Assembly (NCBI RefSeq): GCF_011839805.1
Contig: NZ_VWPY01000001.1
Span: 186,001 to 250,000, forward strand
DNA length: 64,000 nucleotides
Origin: Kineococcus rubinsiae
GTDB taxonomy: Bacteria > Actinomycetota > Actinomycetes > Actinomycetales > Kineococcaceae
Direction: 5' to 3'
Below, piece after piece: positions 1-6,941 of this stretch; the stretch's first letter is position 1; every line of letters starts with the position of its first letter. Below the pieces are notes generated by a model, which did no database searches, had not been told where the DNA came from, and was given only the letters and a program-made list of their open reading frames with translations. The position numbers and the translations under genes were made by a program.

Positions 1-140
1 GCGGTGCCGGGACGGGTCAGGAAGCTCACGGGCCCGACGGTGAGCGCCGAGCCCACGACGGCCGTGCGCGCGAGGAACCCGCGGCGGCCCGTGCGGGTGG
101 CGAGCAGACCGGCGAGGCGGTCGACCAGCGGTGTGCTCAC
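1..140 (-). CDS. Tat-signal protein, N-terminal fragment (possibly MauA-like)
   Basis: Only the first 46 codons lie in the window; the gene runs off the left edge. The GTG start (140-138) overlaps the TGA stop of the gene before it, a coupling repeated through this cluster. About residue 17 begins T-G-R-R-G-F-L-A-R followed by a hydrophobic stretch, a twin-arginine export signal, so a folded, probably cofactor-bearing protein should be exported. From memory, actinobacterial proteins with this leader ending in R-P-G-T-A continue into a Cys-rich domain related to the methylamine dehydrogenase light chain; the MauE-like gene upstream fits. The Tat signal is visible; the MauA-like identity is inference because the mature part is missing. 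Confidence 0.7.
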   Translation of the reverse strand, partial: MSTPLVDRLAGLLATRTGRRGFLARTAVVGSALTVGPVSFLTRPGT

Positions 141-604
141 GAGGCGTCTCCCGGGGTGAGGTCGAGCGTCGACAGGACGCCCGTCAGGCGGTTCACGAGC
201 TCCACGCGCCGGGCGTGGCTGCCGAGGACGACGTAGAGGCTGAAGGCCCGGCCGCCCTCGGTGAAGAACCACTGGCCGCCGGACTGGCCGGGGATGGTGC
301 GCTGCAGCCGGTTCGGCGAGAAGTCCGCCGCGACGGGGCGGGGGCGGCCGCGGTCGGAGAACAGCGCGGTGCCCACGGCGCCGGGGCCCTGCTCGAACAG
401 CGACACGAACAGGTCGGTGGCCGAGAGCAGCCCCGTCACGCCCCCGCCGAAGTCGCCGCGCACCACGGGCAGCGCGACCGTCGCGGCGTGCAGGACGGGG
501 TGGGTGCGCGAGTCGCCCTCCTCCCCCGCGGCCGCACGCCGCGAGATGCGGACCTCCCAGCCGGGCGGGGCGTCGAGCCCCATCCCGTGTGCGCTCAGCA
601 GCAC
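137..604 (-). CDS. Hypothetical protein of the Mau-like redox cluster
   Basis: 155 residues, not recognised. The GTG start is well supported by an AGGAGG ribosome binding site six bases upstream. The protein has no clear signal peptide or membrane segment; it is mixed alpha/beta in look, with a glycine-rich central part and a W-F-F-T-E-G-G segment near residue 115. Cys residues are absent, so it is not a thiol oxidoreductase. Its stop overlaps the start of the Tat-signal gene by four bases, so the two are probably translated together, and it may assist maturation or delivery of that exported protein. No function can be assigned from sequence. Confidence 0.75.
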   Translation of the reverse strand: MLLSAHGMGLDAPPGWEVRISRRAAAGEEGDSRTHPVLHAATVALPVVRGDFGGGVTGLLSATDLFVSLFEQGPGAVGTALFSDRGRPRPVAADFSPNRLQRTIPGQSGGQWFFTEGGRAFSLYVVLGSHARRVELVNRLTGVLSTLDLTPGDAS

Positions 605-674
605 GAGCAGCCTCCTGTCGTCGCGTCCCCGCCGGTCGGGGTCCCAGATCCGTCGTCCGTCGTGTCCCCGGTCC

Positions 675-1283
675 TCACGCGGGCACCCCCAGCACGAGCT
701 GCCCGGCGCACGCGAGCACCAGCAGGGCGGCGGTCGTGGCCGCCGCGGCCCGCCCGGCCGGGGCCAGGCGCTCCAGCCGCCGGTGCGCCGCCCCCAGGCG
801 CGCGACCGTGGTGACGGTGCGGGTGGCCAGCACGGGCGCGGCCCGCGCGAGGCCGAAGGCGAACCCGACGACGGCGCCGGGCACCGGACCGCCCGTCATC
901 AGCGCGAGCGCCAGCGCGGCGTACAGCAGCGGCGACGTGACGATCGTGACGACGCCGAGGCCCAGCTGGGCCCCGTAGCCGAGGCCGTAGACCCAGCCGC
1001 GGTAGCGGTGCAGCCAGTCCTCGTCGACCTGGCGGTGCCAGGTGGGCAGCGCGGGGAGGCGGCCGGTCTCGACGGCCACGGCCGCGGCGCAGAAGGCCGC
1101 GAGGAGGACGAGCGCGACGGCCGCGGGGACGGCGTGCTCGAGGGGCAGCAGCGCCCCGGCGAGCCCGAGGAGGGCGCCGAGCGCGGTGCCGGCGGCGGCC
1201 GAGCCGAGGAGGTGGAAGGCGACCGTCACGGGCCACCGGCTGGCGCGGCCCCGCTCACCGAGCGGGGTGATGCTCGAGAGCAT
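675..1283 (-). CDS. Polytopic membrane protein of the Mau-like redox cluster
   Basis: 202 residues with an ATG start. About four hydrophobic segments are visible: near residues 22-45, 50-70, 105-132 and 180-200. A cytosolic-type basic loop with H-R-Q-V-D-E-D-W lies between the second and third. I do not recognise a named family; it could be a quinone- or thiol-linked membrane partner of the MauE and thioredoxin-like proteins upstream, but it lacks a conserved Cys pair. Position between the thioredoxin-like gene and the Tat-signal gene, on the same strand and closely spaced, argues for one transcription unit. Function unknown. Confidence 0.75.
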   Translation of the reverse strand: MLSSITPLGERGRASRWPVTVAFHLLGSAAAGTALGALLGLAGALLPLEHAVPAAVALVLLAAFCAAAVAVETGRLPALPTWHRQVDEDWLHRYRGWVYGLGYGAQLGLGVVTIVTSPLLYAALALALMTGGPVPGAVVGFAFGLARAAPVLATRTVTTVARLGAAHRRLERLAPAGRAAAATTAALLVLACAGQLVLGVPA

Positions 1284-1292
1284 CGACTCGCC

Positions 1293-1373
1293 TCAAGGCG
1301 ACCACATCGCCCGCAGCGCGGCGACGACGGCGGTGGGCACGCCCGCGAGCAGCGCCCACGCCGCGAGGCTCAC
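1293..1373 (-). CDS. Possible 26-residue membrane microprotein
   Basis: A short open frame of 26 codons with a GTG start four bases after the stop of the thioredoxin-like gene and a TGA stop ten bases before the next gene. It encodes one hydrophobic helix rich in Ala, Leu and Val with a Trp at each end and a basic residue near the C-terminus. It fills the otherwise empty gap in a tightly packed operon, which is the main argument for it being real. No good ribosome binding site is visible, so translation would depend on coupling. It could equally be a chance frame in GC-rich spacer. Confidence 0.35.
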   Translation of the reverse strand: MSLAAWALLAGVPTAVVAALRAMWSP

Positions 1374-1377
1374 GCGC

Positions 1378-2244
1378 TCAGTCCCGGCCCGGCGCGCCCG
1401 CACCGGCGTGGCCGCCGGGCTGCGGGGAGCCGTCCCGGCGGTCGAGGTCGACGACCTCGTCGGCGGTCAGCAGCAGGCTCGGGTGGCCGGGGGCGATGCC
1501 GGCCGCCAGGAGCTCGCGGTCGGCGCGCGCCTCGCGGTGGGGTCCGTCGCCCGCGTCCCGGTCGTGGGAGTGGCCGCGGGAGTGGTCGTGGGGCGCGTGG
1601 CTGGTGCGGGCGAGGGCCAGGTCCCCGGCCGCCTCCCCCACGAGGCGCTGCACCTGGTCCCAGCCGGTGGCGCTGCCCTCGCCCGCGACGCGACCCGTCG
1701 CGGCGTCGACGAGGACGAAGTACGGCGAGCCCGGCACCTCGTAGGCCTCCCAGGTCGCGGTCGACATGACCACGAGCAGGTCGGACCCCGCGAGCTGCTG
1801 CACCGCGCTGGCGCTCTCCCGCTCGGGGCCCTGCGTCACGACGACGAGGCGGGTGGCCGGCGGCAGCTCCGGGGTGGACGCGGCGAAGCGCTCCCAGAAC
1901 CCGTGGCAGGTGAGGCAGCCGCTGGACAGGAACGCGACGAGGGTCGCGCCGCCGCCGGCGGTCACGCTGACCTGCACGGTGTCGCCCGAGGGCGTGGTGC
2001 CGACGACGTCCGGGGCGGCCGTGCCCGTCACGCCGGCCCCGCCGCCGGCCGCGGACAGCACCCCGCGGCCGACCTCGAACGGCAGGTCCACGGGCCCGCC
2101 GGCGCTGCCGGGCGTGGTGTCCTCGCGGCCCGCGCCCAGCTCGTGCAGCGCGCGCAGGATCTCGGCGTGGCTGCGCAGCAGCCCGGCGACGAGGACGCCC
2201 AGCAGCGCGACGGCCACGGTCAGGCCCACGACGAGCGCGGTCAC
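1378..2244 (-). CDS. Membrane-anchored thioredoxin-like (TlpA/MauD-type) protein with His-rich tail
   Basis: 288 residues. The GTG start overlaps the TGA stop of the MauE-like gene (GTGA), so I prefer it to longer in-frame starts. Residues 4-23 form one N-terminal membrane anchor. A thioredoxin-like domain follows, with the redox pair C110-L-T-C113 preceded by F-L-S-S-G, as in TlpA/MauD proteins that reduce or isomerise disulfides outside the cytoplasm. The last 75 residues are unlike the family: a charged tail with a dense His/Asp cluster around residues 217-237, a plausible metal-binding patch. With the MauE-like protein it probably carries electrons or thiols to the exported Tat protein encoded last in the cluster. 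Confidence 0.85.
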   Translation of the reverse strand: MTALVVGLTVAVALLGVLVAGLLRSHAEILRALHELGAGREDTTPGSAGGPVDLPFEVGRGVLSAAGGGAGVTGTAAPDVVGTTPSGDTVQVSVTAGGGATLVAFLSSGCLTCHGFWERFAASTPELPPATRLVVVTQGPERESASAVQQLAGSDLLVVMSTATWEAYEVPGSPYFVLVDAATGRVAGEGSATGWDQVQRLVGEAAGDLALARTSHAPHDHSRGHSHDRDAGDGPHREARADRELLAAGIAPGHPSLLLTADEVVDLDRRDGSPQPGGHAGAGAPGRD

Positions 2245-2771
2245 GCGGCCGCCCCCCGCAGGGCCACGAGCTCCGGCAGCCGGGTCATCAGCAGCAGCGC
2301 GAGCCACGCGACGAGGACGGCCGAGCCGGTGACCGCGAGCGCCACCGCCGGGCCGGCGTCGAGCAGGGCGGGGACGCCCGCGGGCCGCCCGAGCGCGACG
2401 AGGGTCGCGGCGGCCGCGGCGAGCACCGTCACGACGACGTGCGCGGGGGTCGGCGGGACGTCGGGGCCGGCGAAGCAGCCGCACGAGCTGAGCGGGCGGT
2501 CACGCACGAGCGCCAGCACCACGAAGGCGCTGAACCCCAGGTAGGCCAGCGCGGTCCCGGCGGCCGCGCCGGGCACCTGCGCGAGGGCGGCGACCGCGAG
2601 CACCACCTCGACCGCGCCGAGCGTCCGCACGAGCCAGGCCGCGGAGGGCAGGCCCTGCGTGCGCAGGGCCTGCCGGGTCCCGAGCGGCCGGCGCAGCTTG
2701 GCGGCCCCCGCCAGGAGCAGGAGCAGCGAACCCGCCAGGTAGGGCACCGCCGTGGTGTTCACGGTGAACAC
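2241..2771 (-). CDS. MauE/DoxX-family redox-associated membrane protein
   Basis: 176 residues, four predicted membrane segments (about 10-25, 50-90, 112-130, 140-165), the usual MauE/DoxX size. Between segments two and three stands S-S-C97-G-C99-F, the Cys-x-Cys motif typical of MauE-like proteins, which help form disulfides in exported methylamine dehydrogenase light chain or serve analogous roles. It is the first gene of a minus-strand cluster. The GTG start is taken at 2771; a second in-frame GTG lies three codons later. The start codon sits in a perfect 8-bp inverted repeat (2755-2771). No large dehydrogenase subunit is seen, so true methylamine oxidation is not shown. Confidence 0.85.
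   Translation of the reverse strand: MFTVNTTAVPYLAGSLLLLLAGAAKLRRPLGTRQALRTQGLPSAAWLVRTLGAVEVVLAVAALAQVPGAAAGTALAYLGFSAFVVLALVRDRPLSSCGCFAGPDVPPTPAHVVVTVLAAAAATLVALGRPAGVPALLDAGPAVALAVTGSAVLVAWLALLLMTRLPELVALRGAAA
2755..2771. repeat. Perfect inverted repeat GTGTTCAC-G-GTGAACAC at start of MauE-like gene
   Basis: Two 8-bp arms separated by one base, overlapping the first codons of the MauE-like gene. It resembles a small operator for a dimeric repressor, but it also encodes the first residues of the protein, so chance plus coding constraint cannot be excluded. Confidence 0.5.
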
Positions 2772-2795
2772 GTTGTGTGCCCGGACGCTCTCCGG

Positions 2796-3746
2796 TCAAG
2801 AGGTGGCGGGCGCGGCCCCCGTTCCCGTCCCCGTTGCTGTCCCCGTCCCCGTCGAGGCGGGCGCACCGCTGCGGCGGGCCGTCAGGAGCAGGTACTCCCA
2901 CTCCATCGCCCCGTCCGCACCGGTGCTGCGGGCCGCGAGGTCGTCCAGGGCCGCGTCCAGGGCCGCGACGCGCGCGGCGTCCCCCGCGACGGCCCGGTAG
3001 ACGCTGATCGTCGGGCCGTAGTGCGAGGCGAAGTACTCGCGGAACGCCCCCCGTGCCGCGAACCGGTCGACCCGCAGCGTGCGGCGCTCGGCCGTCAGGA
3101 CCTCCGCCCCGTCCCCGAGCAGCGCGCGCACGTGGGCCTCGTCGCCCCACAGCGGCGGCGGCTGCGCCCCGGCAGGGGGCGGGGGCGCGTACGGCTTCAT
3201 CGTCGCGAACAGCTGCCCGACGAAACCCGCGGGCGTCCAGCTGAGCAGGGCGAGGGTGCCGCCGGGCCGGCAGACGCGCAGGAGTTCCGCGGCGCTCGCC
3301 GCGTGGTGCGGGGCGAACATCACCCCGACGCAGGACATCACCGCGTCGAACTCCCCGTCGTCGAAGGGCAGGCCCTCCGCGTCCGCCTCGACCCACGTGA
3401 CGCCCACCCCGGCCTCGGCGGCCCGCCGGCGACCGTCGGCGAAGAGTTCCGGGGCGAGGTCGCAGGCGACGACGTCGGCCCCGGTCACCGCGGCCGGGAC
3501 CGCCGCGTTCCCGCTGCCGGCCGCCACGTCCAGGACCCGTTGCCCGGGGCCGGTTCCCGCCGCCGCCGCCAGCACCGGGCCCAGCTCCGAGATCACCTCG
3601 CGGGCCAGCGCGGGGTAGTCCCCCGAGGCCCACATCGCCCGGTGCTTCGCCTTCAGCGCGCGGTCGTCCGGTTGCGGCGCAACCCCTCCCGGTTCCGGGG
3701 GGCTCGTCGTCGTCGGTGTTCCGCTCGCGGTCGTCGTGCCCGTCAT
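2796..3746 (-). CDS. SAM-dependent class I methyltransferase
   Basis: 316 residues from an ATG at 3746. The Rossmann motif I V-L-D-V-A-A-G-S-G-N lies at residues 71-80, followed by the acidic residue of motif II and D-A-V-M-S-C-V-G-V-M-F, the layout of UbiE/COQ5-like methyltransferases acting on small molecules. The C-terminus ends in a low-complexity T-G-T-A-T-G run that looks like slippage-prone repeat DNA. It is divergent from the HxlR regulator at 3892, with 145 bases between, so the regulator may control it. Substrate not predictable. A role in ubiquinone or menaquinone synthesis is unlikely as no pathway genes adjoin. Confidence 0.85.
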   Translation of the reverse strand: MTGTTTASGTPTTTSPPEPGGVAPQPDDRALKAKHRAMWASGDYPALAREVISELGPVLAAAAGTGPGQRVLDVAAGSGNAAVPAAVTGADVVACDLAPELFADGRRRAAEAGVGVTWVEADAEGLPFDDGEFDAVMSCVGVMFAPHHAASAAELLRVCRPGGTLALLSWTPAGFVGQLFATMKPYAPPPPAGAQPPPLWGDEAHVRALLGDGAEVLTAERRTLRVDRFAARGAFREYFASHYGPTISVYRAVAGDAARVAALDAALDDLAARSTGADGAMEWEYLLLTARRSGAPASTGTGTATGTGTGAAPATS

Positions 3747-3891
3747 GGCGTCTCCCGGTGTGCGCGGTGGGGCGTCCTCGTCCCCGTCCCGTCGAGTGTG
3801 GGCGCGGGCGCCACGCCGCCCCCAGTGCACGATCTGTACCGGCCGTCCCCGGCCCTGGTCGCGGGGCGCCGCCCGGTCCTACCCTTCGCGC

Positions 3892-4584
3892 ATGGGTGCC
3901 TCGTACCACTCGTTCTGCCCCACCGCGAAGGCGATGGAACTCCTCGACGAGCGGTGGACGCTGCTCGTGGTCCGGGAACTCGTCGCCGGGACCGAGCACT
4001 TCAACGAGATGCGGCGCGCGCTGCCGCGGATGTCGCCGAGCCTGCTGTCCAAGCGGCTGCACCAGCTGAGCGTCGCGGGGATCTTGGAGCGCCGGACGGA
4101 GGGCGCGGAGGTCCGCTACGTGCTCACCGAGGCCGGCCGCGACCTGCGGCCCGTCGTCGTCGCGCTCACCGACTGGGGCACGCGCTGGATCGGGGAGCTC
4201 GGCGAGGTCGACCTCGACCCGAAGCTGCTGATGTGGGAGATGCACTACGGCGTGCGCCACGAGGAGCTCCCGCCCGGCCGGACCGTCCTGCAGTTCCGCT
4301 TCCCGGGGACCGCGGGCCGCGCGGGCACGTGGTGGTTCGTCGTCGAGGACGGCGAGACGGACGTCTGCGACACCGACCCCGGGTTCGAGCCGCTGCTGCG
4401 GATCGAGGCGGACCTGCGCACGCTCACCCGGGTGTGGCGCGGCGACGTCAGCTGGGACCGGGTGCTCAGCACGGGCGACCTGCGCGTCGCGGGCCCGGAG
4501 GAGTTCCGCCGGGTGCTGCCGCAGTGGTTCCGCCTCCCCCGCTGGGCGAGCGTCGAACGCGCCGCCACCCCCCTCCCGGTGTGA
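3892..4584 (+). CDS. HxlR/MarR-type winged-helix transcriptional regulator
   Basis: 230 residues; the ATG at 3892 begins M-G-A-S-Y-H-S-F-C-P, with the early Cys usual for HxlR proteins. Residues 1-105 form the HxlR winged helix: W-T-L-L-V-V-R-E-L, then F-N-E-M-R-R-A-L-P-R-M-S-P-S-L-L-S-K-R-L and the wing. The remaining 120 residues are a longer C-terminal domain of the alpha/beta type found in actinobacterial HxlR relatives and may bind a ligand. It probably binds DNA as a dimer and controls the divergent methyltransferase and itself. A 21-bp perfect inverted repeat follows the gene. Confidence 0.88.
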   Translation: MGASYHSFCPTAKAMELLDERWTLLVVRELVAGTEHFNEMRRALPRMSPSLLSKRLHQLSVAGILERRTEGAEVRYVLTEAGRDLRPVVVALTDWGTRWIGELGEVDLDPKLLMWEMHYGVRHEELPPGRTVLQFRFPGTAGRAGTWWFVVEDGETDVCDTDPGFEPLLRIEADLRTLTRVWRGDVSWDRVLSTGDLRVAGPEEFRRVLPQWFRLPRWASVERAATPLPV

Positions 4585-4590
4585 CCCCTC

Positions 4591-4633
4591 CCCGCCGTGA
4601 TCATGCAGGTACTACCTGCATGATCACGGCGGG
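4591..4633. terminator. 43-base perfect inverted repeat after the HxlR gene
   Basis: Two 21-base arms (4591-4611 and 4613-4633) pair without mismatch around one central base. It follows the HxlR stop by six bases, so a hairpin terminator is the simplest reading, though no T tract follows. It also lies just upstream of the EXLDI promoter (4647-4674), so it could insulate that promoter or bind a protein. It contains TGATCATGCA-type AT-richer sequence unusual for this genome. Confidence 0.75.
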
Positions 4634-4697
4634 ATCAAGACGCCTCTTGATGTACGTAGACGTATGCGTATACTCGTCTCATCGCTACGATGAGAGC
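4634..4697 (+). promoter_or_regulatory. Promoter and probable operator of the EXLDI-ABC operon
   Basis: A sigma-70-type promoter is readable: TTGATG (4647-4652), 16-base spacer, TATACT (4669-4674). Three regular elements overlay it. ATCAAGA-N4-TCTTGAT (4634-4651) covers the -35. Three tandem hexamers ending in CGTA (TACGTA, GACGTA, TGCGTA; 4653-4670) fill the spacer. TCTCATCG-N3-CGATGAGA (4677-4695) covers the expected transcription start and ends just before the GTG at 4698. AT content is higher than in the flanks. Repression by the first gene product is inferred. Confidence 0.7.
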
Positions 4698-5213
4698 GTG
4701 CCGAACAAGACGATCTACGTCTCCGACAGCGACCTCCCCGTGTTCCAGCGCGCGCAGGAACTCACGGGAGGGAACCTGTCGGGCGCCATCTCCAAGGCCG
4801 TCCACCGGCTCGTCGAGGTCGAGGAGGGCCGCGCCGAGGGGTACGAGGAGATCACCGTCCGCGTGGGTGCGGGCGCGAGGAAGCAGCGGTTCCAGGGCGT
4901 GCTGCTGATCGACTGGCACCGCGTCACCGGCGGCGACGAGGAGCACTACCGCGTCTACCGCACGCGCAGCGGCCGCTTCGCCGTGCACGTCGCGCGGCCG
5001 AAGGGGTTCGTGCACACCGCCGGCAAGGACGGCCGGCTCACGGGCTGGCGCAAGCACGTCAGCGCCGACCAGCAGTGGGGCGAGACCCCGGCCACCAACG
5101 TCCTCGCCGTCTTCGACGACCTCGAGGAGCTGCGGGCGGCCGTCCCGGCCGAACTCGCTGCGCTGGTGGACGTCCACGCCCGCGAACCCGAGGTCGAGGA
5201 CCTCGACATCTGA
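4698..5213 (+). CDS. EXLDI family protein (putative regulator of the adjacent ABC exporter)
   Basis: 171 residues from a GTG at 4698, ending exactly in E-D-L-D-I, the C-terminal E-x-L-D-I signature for which this actinobacterial family is named. The N-terminus P-N-K-T-I-Y-V-S-D-S-D-L-P-V-F-Q-R-A plus G-G-N-L-S-G-A-I-S-K-A looks like a ribbon-helix-helix DNA-binding fold: short beta strand then two helices. The central part is a beta-rich domain of unknown role. From memory the family is commonly encoded beside daunorubicin-resistance-type ABC genes, as here. I infer an autoregulating repressor of the operon. The function of the C-terminal tag is not established. Confidence 0.82.
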   Translation: MPNKTIYVSDSDLPVFQRAQELTGGNLSGAISKAVHRLVEVEEGRAEGYEEITVRVGAGARKQRFQGVLLIDWHRVTGGDEEHYRVYRTRSGRFAVHVARPKGFVHTAGKDGRLTGWRKHVSADQQWGETPATNVLAVFDDLEELRAAVPAELAALVDVHAREPEVEDLDI

Positions 5214-5262
5214 GGCTCCCGGCGCCGCCGGGAGTCCCCCGGCCCAGCCACGAGGAGCAGTC

Positions 5263-6036
5263 GTGCCCACCTCAGCGACCCCGGCGATCGAGATCGCCGG
5301 ACTCACCAAGCGCTACGGCGCCCGGACCGTGCTCGACGGCGTGGACCTCGCGGTGCCCGCCGGGACGGTCACCGCCCTGCTCGGCCCCAACGGGGCGGGC
5401 AAGACCACCGTCCTGTCGATCCTCGCGACGCTGCTGCCCGCCGACGGCGGCACCGCCCGCGTCCTCGGCCACGACGTCGCCCGCGCCCCGCAGGCCGTCC
5501 GCCGCCTCATCGGCGTCACGGGCCAGCTCTCCGCCGTCGACCCGCTGCTGACCGTCGCCGAGAACCTGCGCCTGGTGGCCGACCTGTTCCACCTGCCCCG
5601 CAGCGAGGGCCGCGCCCGCACCGCCGAGCTGCTCGAGCGCTTCGGCCTGGGCGACGCCGCCCGCACGCAGGGCCAGAGGCTCTCCGGCGGCACGCGCCGC
5701 AAGCTCGACCTGGCCATGACGCTCGTCCCCCGCCCCCAGGTCGTGTTCCTCGACGAGCCCACGACCGGCCTCGACCCTCGCGCGCGCCACGACCTCTGGG
5801 CGCAGGTGCGCGGCCTCGTCGCCGGCGGCACCAGCGTCCTGCTGACCACCCAGCACCTCGACGAGGCCGACCAGCTGGCCGACGCCGTCGCCGTCCTGCA
5901 CGGCGGGCGCCTCGTCGCCCACGACACCCCCGCCGGCCTCAAGGCCGCCCACGACGCCGGCTCCCTCGACGACGTGTTCCTCGCCCTCACCGCACCCGCC
6001 CAGGACCCGACCCAGAAGGAAGAGGTGGCCCGATGA
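5263..6036 (+). CDS. ABC exporter ATP-binding protein, DrrA family
   Basis: 257 residues; GTG at 5263 preceded by GAGGAG. Walker A G-P-N-G-A-G-K-T-T is at 41-49, the signature L-S-G-G-T-R-R-K near 140, Walker B V-F-L-D-E-P-T-T-G-L-D near 165, and a switch His follows in T-T-Q-H-L-D-E-A-D. The last part (S-L-D-D-V-F-L-A-L-T) is the DrrA-type C-terminal motif. It powers an exporter with the permease that follows; its stop overlaps that start (ATGA). Likely substrates are drugs or lipophilic metabolites, as for daunorubicin-type exporters, but none is shown. Second gene of the EXLDI operon. Confidence 0.93.
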   Translation: MPTSATPAIEIAGLTKRYGARTVLDGVDLAVPAGTVTALLGPNGAGKTTVLSILATLLPADGGTARVLGHDVARAPQAVRRLIGVTGQLSAVDPLLTVAENLRLVADLFHLPRSEGRARTAELLERFGLGDAARTQGQRLSGGTRRKLDLAMTLVPRPQVVFLDEPTTGLDPRARHDLWAQVRGLVAGGTSVLLTTQHLDEADQLADAVAVLHGGRLVAHDTPAGLKAAHDAGSLDDVFLALTAPAQDPTQKEEVAR

Positions 6037-6887
6037 GCACCGCCGCTCCCGCGCTCCACCCCGCCGCCCCGCACCGCGGAGCGCCGGCCGCCCTGCCCGG
6101 CGCGGTGCGCGACCTCGCCACGATGACGCGGCGCAGCCTGCTGCGGATGGTCCGCTACCCGTCGCTGACCGTCCTGATCGTGGTCACACCCGTCGTGCTG
6201 CTGCTGCTGTTCGTCTACGTCTTCGGCGGGGCGTTCGGCGCGGGCGTCGCCGCGGGCACCGCCCCCGGGGCCGCGGGGCGCGCCGCCTACCTGGACTACA
6301 TCACCCCCGCCGTCCTCGTGATGACGGCGGCGAGCGTCGCGCAGGCCACCGCGATCGGCGTGGCCATGGACATGACGGGCGGGATCGTCACCCGGCTGCG
6401 CACCACGCCCGTCGCGCCGGTGGCCGTGCTCGGCGGTTCCGTCGTCGGCGCGGTGCTGCAGACCCTCGTGGCCGCGGCGGCCGTGCTCGGCGTCGCCGTC
6501 CTCCTCGGGTTCCGGCCCGGCGCGGACGGGGGCGGCTGGCTGGGCCTCGCGGCCTTCTCCACGCTCTTCGCGGTCGTGCTGACCTGGCTGGCCGTGGCGA
6601 TGGGGGTGGCGGCCCGGTCGGTGGAGTCGGCGTCGAACACCCCGATGGTCCTGCTGCTGCTGCCGTTCCTGGGCAGCGGGTTCGTGCCCGTCGACACCAT
6701 GCCCACCGCGGTCCGCCTCTTCGCGGAGCACCAGCCGTTCACGCCGGTCATCGAGACCGTGCGCGGCCTGCTGGCGGGCACACCGCTCGACGCGGCGACG
6801 ACGTGGACGGCCGTGGGGTGGTGCGTGGCCCTGACCGTCCTCGGCTGGGCGTGGACGCGGCGCTCGTACCGCCGGCCCCGCCTGTGA
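6033..6887 (+). CDS. ABC-2 type exporter permease, DrrB family
   Basis: 284 residues with about six membrane segments. A cytosolic N-terminal region carries the coupling helix region M-T-R-R-S-L-L-R-M-V-R-Y-P, followed by the first membrane helix. The segment L-P-F-L-G-S-G-F-V-P-V-D-T-M-P and P-F-T-P-V-I-E-T-V-R are typical of DrrB/ABC-2 permeases. It overlaps the ATPase gene by four bases and forms with it a half-by-half exporter in the plasma membrane. A hairpin at 6906-6934 follows the gene. Confidence 0.92.
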   Translation: MSTAAPALHPAAPHRGAPAALPGAVRDLATMTRRSLLRMVRYPSLTVLIVVTPVVLLLLFVYVFGGAFGAGVAAGTAPGAAGRAAYLDYITPAVLVMTAASVAQATAIGVAMDMTGGIVTRLRTTPVAPVAVLGGSVVGAVLQTLVAAAAVLGVAVLLGFRPGADGGGWLGLAAFSTLFAVVLTWLAVAMGVAARSVESASNTPMVLLLLPFLGSGFVPVDTMPTAVRLFAEHQPFTPVIETVRGLLAGTPLDAATTWTAVGWCVALTVLGWAWTRRSYRRPRL

Positions 6888-6905
6888 GGAGCAGCGGCGA
6901 GCGGA

Positions 6906-6934
6906 CCGCCCCCGGACCTGCGTCCCGGGGGCGG
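6906..6934. terminator. Bidirectional hairpin between drrB-like gene and rlmB
   Basis: Arms CCGCCCCCGG (6906-6915) and CCGGGGGCGG (6925-6934) pair around a nine-base loop. It lies between two convergent genes and could end both transcripts. No T tract. Confidence 0.6.
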
Positions 6935-6941
6935 CTCCGCG

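Noticed and set aside
137-2771. A functional methylamine dehydrogenase operon
   Set aside because: MauE- and MauD-like proteins alone do not show it; no large subunit or MauG is visible.
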